Positions 21,094 through 31,043 of a stretch of 64,000 nt of DNA are shown here, in pieces. The position numbers and the translations under genes are program-made. Below the pieces are notes generated by a model that saw nothing but the letters and a program-made list of their open reading frames with translations, searched no databases and had not been told where the DNA came from. How positions within the stretch are numbered: the first letter of the stretch is position 1; every line of letters begins with the position of its first letter. This DNA comes from Mycosarcoma maydis (lineage: Eukaryota > Basidiomycota > Ustilaginomycetes > Ustilaginales), in the NCBI RefSeq assembly GCF_000328475.2, contig NC_026478.1, positions 558,001 through 622,000 on the forward strand, in the 5' to 3' direction.

Positions 21094-21460
21094 CTACTTT
21101 TTCTTTCCACCAGCCATCTTGGCAATAGCAGCCTTCTTGGCGGCCTCTTCTTCCTTTTGCTTCCTTTGGAAGGCGAGATCCTGTCAACATGACCGAACAT
21201 CATGATCCATACCCCCGAGCGTTCCACGCCAATAGCACGATAGAGTTGTGCGATGCATACCGATTTAGCCGACAACAAATGCAGATTCCAAGCGAAAACC
21301 AAAACCAAAGCAGCAATCGTGAATACCGTCAGCATCCCATATCAGTGCAGCTTGTGCGAACATATACCGCACCGCGCGTACTCACGTCCTCGTCAAGCTC
21401 CTTGTTCTGCTTCTTGGGCGCCTTGAGCGGCTTGGCTTTTCCTCCTTGACGGCCCGACAT
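21094..21460 (-). CDS. TMA7: Translation machinery-associated protein 7 (TMA7), two exons
   Basis: Tiny ribosome-associated protein. The coding parts are 21386-21460 and 21094-21180, joined across a 205-nt intron (21181-21385) with GTGAGT at the donor and GACAG at the acceptor, phase 0. The product is 53 residues. It opens MSGRQGGKAKPLKAPKK, the family's signature start, continues ELDED then DLAFQRKQKEEEAAKKAA across the splice, and ends in a basic GGKKK tail. It is somewhat shorter than the 64-residue yeast and human proteins, whose glycine/lysine tail is longer. Each exon is below usual open-frame cut-offs, so automatic annotation could miss it. Confidence 0.88.
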
Positions 21461-22031
21461 GTTTGTGTACGATCTTGCGATATGACGTGGCTTGTGGTTT
21501 TGGTCGTCGACACCAACAAGAGACGTCCATATAGGTTCACGGCCAACACGCGAAAAATTTGTTGGACTCATGAGTGCAGAAATCAGGGTCCAGTGTCGAC
21601 AATCGAGTTCGGAGCCGAAACACACATCACTACGGACAGACACACACATGTGACACACGAACGTCACATGCGAACTGTCGAAAAGACACGATTCAACATT
21701 GAGCCAAAAAAAAAAAAAAACACCACAGCAGCCGTAACCCGACCACAAACACTCACGACTTGAAGCGTAACCACTGTACCAAAAGGGTGTCTAGACAACC
21801 AATCGTGAATGGGACTTGGATTGTAATCTTTAACTCAAACAGCCACAAACGTATGGGCCCTCTTTGTAGCTTCAAGGAACCACACTTGGGAAAAGGAGAA
21901 CCGTTCACAAAATCACACTCCAAGACGCAACATGTTGTCAAAGAGATTGTCTAATGAAACTCCACCGTCCAAGTACCTTGGAAAGGCAACATGACATGCT
22001 GCTCGCGTAAGCAGAATCACGCTTTGGACGC
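21461..22031. other. Intergenic region upstream of TMA7
   Basis: Promoter of TMA7 and 3' flank of the tetraspan gene. Contains a run of 15 or so A residues near 21706-21720. No gene seen. Confidence 0.45.
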
Positions 22032-22823
22032 TCAATACGGCGTGTGGGCGTGCCTGCCACCAGGTGTAGTGGCATACGACCCGTACGGGTCGTCTCGGCT
22101 GTGTCCGTCGTAACCTCTATACGATCCGCGTTGATCACCGGCGTAGGGATCGTTCGGGTTGGGCTCCCAGACAGCCGAGTCCCTCGGGTTCATTGGAATG
22201 TCCTGGTAGTTCGCCTTGCTATCCCTGAACGCCTTCCTCTGTTCTCCGCCATATGCTCTCTGTGCAAACAGCATGTAGCACTGTGTCAAGCCCAGCAAAA
22301 CAATCAGCCCTGCCATGACACCCGTCTGTGCCCACACGAAGATGTTGCAAATGTCCTGCCCTGACTGCGAGAAGACATCCATAGACTGACTCTGAAGGGA
22401 GAGCGAAGACGAAGACTGCGAGCTCGCAGGGATTACACCGTACTTGGATACGCAGGCACTGACTGCCTTGTTATGCTGAGCGGCTGCAACGATCAGGAAC
22501 GCCACCGTTGCAATGATGATGGCAAACGTGAGCACAAAGTTGATCCGAAGGTAGGTGCGGTACAGCGTAGGCATCTGACGTGCCACCGAAATCAAGCCGA
22601 TGATCTGCCAAGCGAGCGTAATAAAACCGAGAGTGGCGACGAGAACTTTTGACCATGACGGAATGACGCCTTCTCCTGCGACGATGGTAGGTGGTACAAG
22701 CGCACAGATACCGACAGCTAGAGCAACGAACGCCGTCTCAAGCACCAAGAGGTAGGCACCAGCGTTGATGATGGGCAGATAGCAGCAGCAAAATTCCATA
22801 TGACCGCCTCTTCTGCGACCCAT
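22032..22823 (-). CDS. Four-helix membrane protein of unknown function
   Basis: I do not recognise a named family. The 263-residue protein has four hydrophobic segments at about residues 16-42, 60-81, 93-116 and 163-192. The second loop (117-160) is Ser/Gln-rich and, with cysteines at about 124 and 159, may be extracytoplasmic. The N-terminus carries a CCC run at 12-14, possibly acylated. The C-terminal 70 residues are hydrophilic and rich in D, Y, G, P and N (NPNDPYAGDQRG, GYDGHSRDDPYGSY). The layout resembles MARVEL-like or other tetraspan fungal proteins, but that is only topology. The start is a real ATG and there is no intron. Confidence 0.75.
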   Translation of the reverse strand: MGRRRGGHMEFCCCYLPIINAGAYLLVLETAFVALAVGICALVPPTIVAGEGVIPSWSKVLVATLGFITLAWQIIGLISVARQMPTLYRTYLRINFVLTFAIIIATVAFLIVAAAQHNKAVSACVSKYGVIPASSQSSSSLSLQSQSMDVFSQSGQDICNIFVWAQTGVMAGLIVLLGLTQCYMLFAQRAYGGEQRKAFRDSKANYQDIPMNPRDSAVWEPNPNDPYAGDQRGSYRGYDGHSRDDPYGSYATTPGGRHAHTPY

Positions 22824-24129
22824 GATGTGAATAGGACCGCTCGAGCAAAGAGCCCAAGGTTGAATGCGGATGCCGTGTAGAGCCTGCCAATCGAATTACC
22901 GAGATGCTGTTGCAATGCCAGTAGTGTCCGCTCCTTCGAGATCCAAGTGAAGCGAGGGTCGACTTGCGATAGGCGTCTGAGAATAGGATGCGGTAGCAGC
23001 GAGTGTAGCGAGGCTGGTGTAAGTGAAAGTGATGCTGACGATGATGAAGAGATGATGGAGGAGGAGGTACATAAAGTCAACCAAGTCTTGACTCCTTGAA
23101 TTGAAAGTGGCAGGCTCTTGAACCTGGAGGCGATCTGCAGAAGCACTCACGACTGCAATTCTGCATGCAGGGATCCATAAATATTAACGACATTTGTGAC
23201 TCGTGACTGTTGCACTGCCCACATTTCTTGTCGTAGCGAGTTAACGTACGCCGAAATGGCGGTGCTGCTAACAGCGTGCACGAGTTCTTGTGTCTCGTCT
23301 CTCACCTAACGTTACCCGTGACCTCTCACGTCTCGTGTCTTGGCCAAGTTATTTTTGTGTTTGCGTCATGCAGCACGCAAGCGGGTGTCGATTCTACAAA
23401 ACTCCTTTCGCACCCGTGATCATTGTGCATCGTTTTTCGGCCTACGTTAAAGTTAGTTACTTTGTCTTTTGATCTTTTTCACTCTCATCTTTTTGTTCTA
23501 TAAATCACAGAATCAACGTCGGTCTCTGGCTAACAGCTACAAGGCGCACTAAACAAGAAACAAGTCGCCGAAGTGCAAAGTGCAACATGTGAATCATATA
23601 CAAAAAGCTTGATAGAAGCGCGCCCGATACAATCGCAGAATTCAGTCACGAGTATGGCTCTGTGGTGCCGCCGTCACGCATCTGTTCGAAAGAGAGACAA
23701 CACCGCCACTTTGGCTTGCCCAGTCCAGGTACGCAAGCTCGCTATGCTTTGTGAGTAATGTGCTAATGATCTGTAGCGGCTCGATTGATGAGGCTCACGA
23801 AGTGCTTCGTCCTAATTTCTGCGAAGAACAAAACGGTGACGTCTGAATAAACGCATGTATGAAGACGGACAAACGAGGTATATGAAGAACGGCGATAACC
23901 ATGCCTTTGAGCCCACGTGCGCAAGCTGCTTGTCCAGCGATGTAGTGCATCACATCGGCCAAAATTGAGTCCAAGGTTCTCGTGCCTGTTGAAACACGGA
24001 CATCGTGCCGGCCCCGACGTTTTCAAAAGCACGGTCCTTGCTCGACGTAATACTCACAGACTATTCAAGAAGCAGCTGGCTACACTATCATGCTTGACGA
24101 GGTTGACTGTTCTAGTGAACAGCTGGGAT
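22824..24129. other. Intergenic region
   Basis: About 1.3 kb between two minus-strand genes. It contains the promoter of the tetraspan gene and short pyrimidine-rich runs. No convincing gene or RNA was seen. Confidence 0.45.
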
Positions 24130-25764
24130 TCAAATGCGAGCGCGCCATGTGACACTGCGACGCTTTGCAACCTGTGAGCGCAGCAAGACGACACTGATGG
24201 CAGAGACTAGGCAGATGCTTCCCATGACCAGCAACGCCGGACGGTAAGCGTGGGTGCCGGCTTGAGGCCCTCCAAATGCGTCTAGTAGGTATCCTGCTAA
24301 CGGTGCACCTAGCAGCGAACCAAACGTTCGCGAACACATCATCATTGACATGGTGAGCGCGGTCTGATGGACGCCAAAGATGGCTGCGTTGACAGGAGGC
24401 TGCAGCGATAGCAAAGCGCCTGCACTGCCTCCATTGAGCACCATAGCTAGAGCCAACGTTGCAAGGCTCGTCGAAAAAGTCCAGATGGACAAGATGCTGA
24501 TGCTTGCTACCATCAACGCTAGCATCAAACTCGTAACCGGTCCCACTCGCGTATCCGCTACAATGCCGAATGCAACTCTCCCCACCGCCGAGGCTAAGCT
24601 GTAACCTGCAACGAGCCATGCGCCCGTATCCGCACTGAACCCAGCCGACTTTGCATACGTCGGCAGAATAAATGGCGGAACAAACATCGGAAAAGTCCCC
24701 AGCCCTGTGGCAAAGAGCAGCAAATTGAAACGCGCATCCAGGAATAAGGCGGGACGAAAGGCTTCGACGCACCTCCGTCTTCTCTCGTCCTGATGTGGCA
24801 CCAGCCAGTATGCGAGCGGAAGCATAACTACTCCCGCAGCGACACCAAGGATTCTCACCGACCATGCGAGTCCCACCTGATTGACCAATGCTCGAAGTGA
24901 GATGGAGCAGACAGCGCCACCGAAACCACTGGCACTGTACACGATGCCAATCACCAGCCCTCTCTTGCTCTTGAAGTAGCCAACGGCAATCTGACTGGTG
25001 GAGAAGAAGACGAAGCCATATCCAATTCCGAGCATCGATGCAAACACGACCATATTCTTGATCCTAAGCGCTAAGCCTTGATGTACACCTTCGGCCAAGG
25101 CCAGCTTTGGGTGGCTAGTCGGATACCAGCTGGTTGAAAGGCATGTGTAGCCTACTGAGACGCAGATCGCGCCTGCGATTCCAACAGCGCGATTGCCAAA
25201 GCGCGCTACAGATTTGGTCATCGGTATCGACAACAAGGGCATCGGAATGATGGTGAGGGACGAGATCCAACCCAACGTTGATGCGTCAGAAGCACCGCCA
25301 GATACAAGGCTCTCTTGAATGATACCAAACGAGTAAACCAGGCCGAGCGTGAAGAAAAAGTAAAGCGATGCGCAGGCCACCACCCTCCAACCCTCTATCC
25401 CGCCTTCGGCCACCATAATCTCGGCGTCACCGTCTAAGACAGGCCTGTCGTCGTCTAGGTCCATCAAAGTCATAGCGCTCCCTGCTGGAGTGACAACGTC
25501 AGGACTGCCAACGTTGGTGGATTCGTCATTCTTCATTCTGCCATTCTCGATAATCATGCTGTTGAACGTCACCTCGACCGGCATGCGAGGTCGAAGCTGT
25601 GCATTGCCGGGCTTGGCGACAGGCATCGAAGAGGTGTGAGAATGTGTCGCAACAGCCGACATCTTCAAAGACCTCGTCGATGATATCGCATCATGAACAA
25701 GTTCCGAGCTGTTCAAGCGACCAACTACAGTATCTGAAGAAGAAATATCGCCCTTTGTTGACAT
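24130..25764 (-). CDS. MFS transporter, monocarboxylate-transporter-like
   Basis: Major facilitator superfamily membrane carrier resembling the fungal MCT/Mch group. The substrate is unknown, and fungal members are often not monocarboxylate carriers. The 544-residue form has a 105-residue hydrophilic N-terminus and then about twelve hydrophobic helices: VACASLYFFFTLGLVYSFGIIQ, SSLTIIPMPLLSIPMTKSVARFG (the family's loop after helix 2), a central loop with HQDERRRRCVEAF, and WLVAGYSLASAVGRVAFG for helix 8 and loop. The open frame extends to a TTG at 25902. I prefer the ATG at 25764 (MSTKGDISSS). The ATG at 25872 would add 36 residues. Confidence 0.85.
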   Translation of the reverse strand: MSTKGDISSSDTVVGRLNSSELVHDAISSTRSLKMSAVATHSHTSSMPVAKPGNAQLRPRMPVEVTFNSMIIENGRMKNDESTNVGSPDVVTPAGSAMTLMDLDDDRPVLDGDAEIMVAEGGIEGWRVVACASLYFFFTLGLVYSFGIIQESLVSGGASDASTLGWISSLTIIPMPLLSIPMTKSVARFGNRAVGIAGAICVSVGYTCLSTSWYPTSHPKLALAEGVHQGLALRIKNMVVFASMLGIGYGFVFFSTSQIAVGYFKSKRGLVIGIVYSASGFGGAVCSISLRALVNQVGLAWSVRILGVAAGVVMLPLAYWLVPHQDERRRRCVEAFRPALFLDARFNLLLFATGLGTFPMFVPPFILPTYAKSAGFSADTGAWLVAGYSLASAVGRVAFGIVADTRVGPVTSLMLALMVASISILSIWTFSTSLATLALAMVLNGGSAGALLSLQPPVNAAIFGVHQTALTMSMMMCSRTFGSLLGAPLAGYLLDAFGGPQAGTHAYRPALLVMGSICLVSAISVVLLRSQVAKRRSVTWRARI

Positions 25765-28255
25765 GTTGATCGAGTGCAACCAAGTTCGTTCAGAATACAA
25801 AGAGGTGGCGAGGACTAACGATGGGGAAACACGAGGGCTCGATCGACAAAACCTTTTATGAAGTCGTGACATGGGCCCTTTACACTGTTTCCGAACCGTC
25901 AAAGCAAAGAAGATGCGCGCGGCTCAGGCGGCTGAAACAAATAAGGCACCAGAGACGACTGTATGCGATCGAGTTGCTGCGGACCGACTTTCTTTGTCAA
26001 GATAAGTTAAGATAAATCAAGACATTTGTCCAAGGGGCAGCCCAAATGTGTGCATGTGGTCTTGTGACCTATGGCCCTTCTATTCCACGACTTGCTCCGT
26101 TCCGTCGCCCCTAGAGTCTTTCCATCGGAACTGCCTCGATGCCGAAGCAACGCTCTGACAAGCACTCAAGGGAAATCATGAAGCTGTCCGGACGAGCTCG
26201 GGATGCACCGGTTGCCGGCGGCTGCTGGGCATGATGCACGAAATTCTGATTGCAGCTTGCGGAGTGATTAGGAAACACTACATTTTTCGGTGACAAATGT
26301 TTATGGCGGCGGGCTAACATAATTCGTCATTCCCCACACCCCACACCCCACGCCCCCACGCTCACATCCTAGTGCCTCGTGCCTTGCCTTTTTCAAGTTT
26401 CTACTTTTACCCTCGCAGGTGTGTATGGTAGATGGAAAAGGGTAATGAGCCGTTCTATGACTACGAGATGAAGGACACCCACTACGTGCTTCTCCCTCAG
26501 CTGACCGCGTAAGCCTTCACACGTCTTGATAGAAGCAGTCATCTCCTCGCTACGTCCGTACCCGCGTGGCCACCCCCCTCCTTACCAATGTTGGGATATT
26601 CGTGGCAAGCCCGGCCCGCGATCTCAGCGCAGCCAAAACTACCGAGCCTGATCGCACGGCTTACCACGGTACCGTTTCGGGAGGGTTCCCAGACCAGCTT
26701 TGTAACTTCGGGTCTCGACTGTGTCACTGCATCCTGCGATACTTGGGTGACTTGGAGCCACGAGACCGAGTGGTTCTCGGTAAGCGCCTTGGAGGAGATC
26801 AGCCAGGAGCGCACTGAGAGTGATGCCGGTGCTGGTATGGCTGGGAATGAGACTTGTGTATAGGGATTTGTGCATTTGCAATCTGACCTAACGAAATTGT
26901 GCCATGAGCGCACGGCACGTTGGCGTCGAAGACTGTCATGGTGAGGGAAGCGTCTTGTGTGTCGCCTCTCGTGTCTGTATCTCGACGGCCAACCTCGTGC
27001 GGGTTTCAGCCTGGCCATACTCGACAGCGATGCGTGCAGCAATTGTGAATCGTTCATCGCGAGCCACGAAGCGTAAAAGTCATTATTCACAATTCTCGAT
27101 TGACACCGAATTTCGCGTCGCTTTTTTGTTTTTTCTTTTCGCGATCCATGATTCCAGCGTCGAAAAATCGTGAAATACTCGTGACTCGTGACTGTATCCT
27201 CCTCACACTCACGAATTGTCAAGAACAGTCAAGCGCAATCAAAGGATGGTGACGTCGACACCGCCAAGACACTCCAAAGGGTCTTCCAAATTTGGCAACA
27301 CCTTTCTCCGTCACTCTGTTGTTCGCTTTTCGGCTGCGTTGACTTGGAACTCGCTTGATGTCACCACTCGGCAGCTGCACGTAGCCACCTGCCGTTCTCA
27401 ACAGCTATATGCACGATGTGCTGCGAAAGCGCTAGTCGAGGTTCCTGTGTCAAGTCCTAGACTGGTCTATGAGGCAACTCGAACATGCAGTGCTGAGCTT
27501 CTGTCTCACTTGGGTTGGCATGTCTGCATGGCAAATTAAGGTTCTAGCCTCTAGGTTGCAAGTCTGGTTCCTACCGTTTTGCTTTGCCTCATGAATTTGG
27601 CCGGTCGACTTGCAAGCGAAGTTAGCCAGCCTTGTTATCAGGTGCTGGATAGCGAGGAGCGTCGATGGCTGTGTTCGACAATTGCGGCGATGACGACACC
27701 GTCTTTGAGGTACACCTCTACGAATCTCGCTCCATCCGCTCTGCGCGAAGCAAATGTCGTTGACGGCAACTCGGCATCTGTTCGCTGGCAAGCCATCGTC
27801 GAGCTAGCACACCGCAATCTGACTTACACCAGTCACAAAGTCGTGCAACGTCACACAAGGTAGAGAGGGTGGCTTGTCATTGCATGAATCGGGTCTACCC
27901 CGCCAAGTCTTGATCAAATTTCTGTTTTTAGTATCATCCCTTTTACTGACTATGCTTGGGAGCATTGGGGTAGGATGAAATGTGACGTAAAGTCTTGTTC
28001 AGGAGCAAGGAGCACCCGAAGCGTTTTGTCTCGAGTCGAGTCCATCTTGTGGGCGTTGGCACTCGAACGCACTGGTATGCCGCCCAAGCTGTTTGTACCT
28101 ACGAGTGCTGCTAGATCGCCCAGATAGGCCAAAAAGCTACTTATACGGCTCATTCTGCACTCTTCCTCAGCTATCCGCCAGTATTGTCTCGCACATCTAC
28201 TTCATCTCTGCATTCCCAGCACCTCCTCGTTCCTCTTGACCGCCTACCTTTACAA
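25765..28255. other. 2.5-kb gene-poor region before the aquaporin gene
   Basis: Holds the MFS and aquaporin promoters, an ACCCCAC-type repeat near 26337-26360, and weak heptamer repeats near 27080 and 27145. One uncertain spliced frame at 26432-26817 is listed separately. Short frames between 27550 and 27870 have some protein-like codons but no recognisable domain. Confidence 0.4.
26432..26817 (+). CDS. Tentative two-exon small gene (unrecognised)
   Basis: An ATG at 26432 opens 25 codons with acidic/aromatic content (NEPFYDYEMKDTHYVLLPQ) and reaches a possible donor GTAAGC at 26509. An acceptor ATCTCAG ending at 26627 would restore frame and give an 88-residue product ending in GGDQPGAH. Unspliced, the frame stops at once (26-residue peptide). 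Other acceptors are possible and I recognise no family. There is also an antisense open frame here. Treat this as a hypothesis. Confidence 0.15.
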
Positions 28256-29602
28256 ATGTCGAGCGTTGAAAATACTCCGCCTACTGTCACAGCGCCTCCA
28301 GGCTCTGGCGGTCGCCTCTCCACCGATAGCGCTTTCTCGCAGAGCCGACCACGTCGACTGTCCATGCTGCGATTTGAGCGTCATAAGCACCATGGTGCTT
28401 CCGGCAACCCGCTTCCACACCGACGCCATGCCTTTGGCAAACCCAGCTTCTCGGGCTTCCAACAACACTTCATGGCTGGACTCGGCGAACTTATCGGCAC
28501 CACCATGTTCCTCTTCCTCGCCGAAGGAGGTGCCAAGACGGCACAGCTTTCGGTTTCGGCGGCGCAGAACGAAACCGCCACACCTCTGAGCAACGAGACA
28601 ATCATGTTTATCGCTTTGTCGTTTGGAATGTCGTTGTTGGTCTCGGCTTGGATGTTTTACAGGATCACGGGCGGTCTCTTTAACCCAGCCATCACCATCG
28701 CCTTGTGGTGGGTGGGCGTTTTGACCTCATGTCGAGCCTTGGTTCTGTTCATCGCGCAGATCCTGGGAGGTATCGCAGGTGCCGCCCTGGTGCTGGGCTT
28801 AACTCCAACCAACAGCATCAGCCAAGTGACTACGACACTGCAGCCAGGGATAAGCCTGGCTCAGGGTTTCTTGATCGAGATGCTCCTCACGTCGATCTTG
28901 GTGTTTTCCGTCCTCATGTTGGCTGTCGAGAAGCATAGAGCAACCTACCTTGCACCTGTCGGCATCGGACTGACGCTCCTCGCTGCTCACCTGTTCGGCG
29001 TCGTGTGGACGGGATGCGGCATGAATCCTGCTCGATCGTTCGGGCCCGCTGTTGTCGCTGGTGAATTCAACTCGGACCACTGGATCTAGTAAGTAACACT
29101 ATGAAAACATCCATGCTCGTCGAAAGTTGTGGCTCGAATACTGATAAATGGACTTGGGCTTTATTCTTGCAGCTGGATCGGACCGCTTGCGGGAGGTATA
29201 CTCGCTGTTGCCTACTTCTCCTTCCTCAAGGTGCTCAAGTACAACTCGGTCGTCATGGACCAAGACTCGGACAAGGAGATCACCGGTCTGAAGCCCATGC
29301 ACGTTCGAATCTGGAACCTGGTACGGCACAGACAGAACCCCGGTGCACTCAACCCAGAGAGTTCGACGCACTACGACAAGTCAGCGAGGCAGAACTTTGA
29401 CAAGGAGGAGACCGAAGCCTTTGAGGAGAGGGAGGCAATTCGAAAGCAAATGATGGACAAACCCGTCTTTGACGGCCATGCCCACGAGGCGGCCAACGGT
29501 AGGATGAGCGAGAGGAACAATGCAGAGCTCATGTCGACTAGCACCGGCAGCACTGCTCGTCTCTCGAGCGGCGGACATCAGGGCGCCATCTTGCCCAAAT
29601 GA
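28256..29602 (+). CDS. Aquaporin (MIP family), two exons
   Basis: Membrane water channel. Exons are 28256-29088 and 29173-29602. The 84-nt intron has GTAAGT and TTGCAG ends, and splicing restores HWIYWIGPLAGGIL at the start of the last helix. The 420-residue product has a 70-residue N-terminal tail with SRPRRLSMLRF, six helices, and both pore motifs: NPA at 143-145 (LFNPAITIALWW) and NPAR at 257-260 (CGMNPARSFGPAVV). Serine after the second NPAR and GPAVV point to an orthodox water channel, because glycerol facilitators usually have Asp there. A 120-residue acidic/charged C-terminal tail follows. The frame extends 5' only to a TTG, so the ATG at 28256 is chosen. Confidence 0.92.
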
Positions 29603-30149
29603 ACCAGCTTGTATCTCACCTCCTCGTCCCACTCTCCTTGTCTCTGGTCTAAATTTGTGTTTCCTCTTGTGATGACGCGTTCCATCTCCCAATGCCATAT
29701 ACCCACTGGTGGCCCGCTCGACCTGTTCATGTCTGTGACCTCTACCTAAGCTGTTCTTCCTCTCTTCTTGAGTCATGTGGCTTTGATTACAGCGTCAGTG
29801 AGAGCTTGCAAAGAATTGATCGTGCTTGTAATTCGCGAATGGCGGTAAGTTAGCTGCAATTTTCGGACAATCAGTCACGAGTGACTCACGAATCGGACAA
29901 GTAGGCGATTGACGATCCATTTGGCAAGTCAAGTCCGATATATCCCCGCGAAATGCGAAATCTGACGTTGTGACTCAACCTTGAAATTGTGGATAGCTAC
30001 GTGACTCGGGTCACTTGACAGTCGTGAGTTTGTGTGGTGCATATATACTCAGGCTTATTGTACACACTCGAGAGGGTTAACTGCAAACGGCTTAAGAGCA
30101 CACGAGAGACGAGACCAAAGGACTCGACTGACGCACGCAAGGTGGCGAA
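29603..30149. other. Intergenic region
   Basis: Aquaporin 3' flank and the promoter of the PaiB-like gene, with a TATATA at about 30042-30048, roughly 105 bp before its ATG. No gene seen. Confidence 0.45.
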
Positions 30150-30905
30150 ATGTACCTGAAACCTGAGACGCTGGTGTCCGAGTGGTCAGCGGTGGAATCG
30201 TTCCTCAGCGCGCACCCACTGGGCCTTCTAACAACATGCATCCCCCTTTCGAACCAGAGCACGCTGCAGGCGAGCCATGTACCGTTCCACTTTATCCGCC
30301 CCACCACGGAGCCTCGTTGCGCAAACACCAGTAGCGCAGGCCAGAGCGTTTGTGGTACATGGAATTCGTCTTCGTCGATCGATCTCGGTGTACTACAGTG
30401 CCATCTAGCGCGCTCGAATCCGCAAGCAAAAGCACTGCTTTCGCTCACCGAACCCACCGAGGTGCTCATCGTGTTTTCTTCCCCCTCGAACCAGAAAGGC
30501 TACATCTCTCCTTCGTGGTACACTACCACCAAGCCTGCAACTGCAAAGAGCGTCCCAACCTGGAACTACGCCGAACTCCAAATCTACGGCACGCTCAGCA
30601 TCACTTCGCCCACTACTCTCTCCCAGATCGTTCGGTCGCTGAGCGACTCGCACGAGTCACGTCTGGAACACAACATAGGCAAACACGCTTGGTCCGTAGA
30701 CGATGCTCCTCCCAGGTACATCGAGTTGTTGCAAAATGCGATCGTGGGCATCCACGTCAACGTGACAAAAGTGGGCATGAAGCTCAAAATGTCCCGCGAC
30801 AAGGTCCACGGCGACAGACAAGGCGTCGTCGCAGGCTTGAGGGACGCAGGCGCTGACGAAGTAGCTGATCTCGTGGACAAATTCGGACCACTTAACAAAT
30901 CATGA
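30150..30905 (+). CDS. PaiB/FMN-binding split-barrel protein
   Basis: Member of the FMN_bind_2 (PaiB-like) family. Bacterial PaiB was described as a protease/sporulation regulator, but the fungal members have no settled role. The 251-residue protein begins MYLKPETLVSEW and has ESFLSAHPLGLLTTCIPL then LQASHVPFHF, the conserved opening strands. YISPSWYTTTKPATAKSVPTWNYAELQIYGTL follows near residues 118-150, the most conserved segment. The C-terminus (VGMKLKMSRDK near residue 208) matches the family's closing helix. The start is a genuine ATG, there is no intron, and the gene lies 138 bp from the convergent ELL-like gene. Confidence 0.84.
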   Translation: MYLKPETLVSEWSAVESFLSAHPLGLLTTCIPLSNQSTLQASHVPFHFIRPTTEPRCANTSSAGQSVCGTWNSSSSIDLGVLQCHLARSNPQAKALLSLTEPTEVLIVFSSPSNQKGYISPSWYTTTKPATAKSVPTWNYAELQIYGTLSITSPTTLSQIVRSLSDSHESRLEHNIGKHAWSVDDAPPRYIELLQNAIVGIHVNVTKVGMKLKMSRDKVHGDRQGVVAGLRDAGADEVADLVDKFGPLNKS

Positions 30906-31043
30906 ACTGATAACATAGCACCTGGCTGTACGCTGCGAAACGACACATGTCCAAGTGTGCATTTGTGAATCGTCGTTCGATCGACCACTGGCTCGAAAGC
31001 AAAAGGTACAAAGCGGAGCAGCGCATGTATGCGCAGCTGCGGC

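Noticed and set aside
26539..27222. 227-codon minus-strand frame
   Set aside because: It starts at a TTG, its first third is encoded by degenerate intergenic repeats, and no domain is visible.
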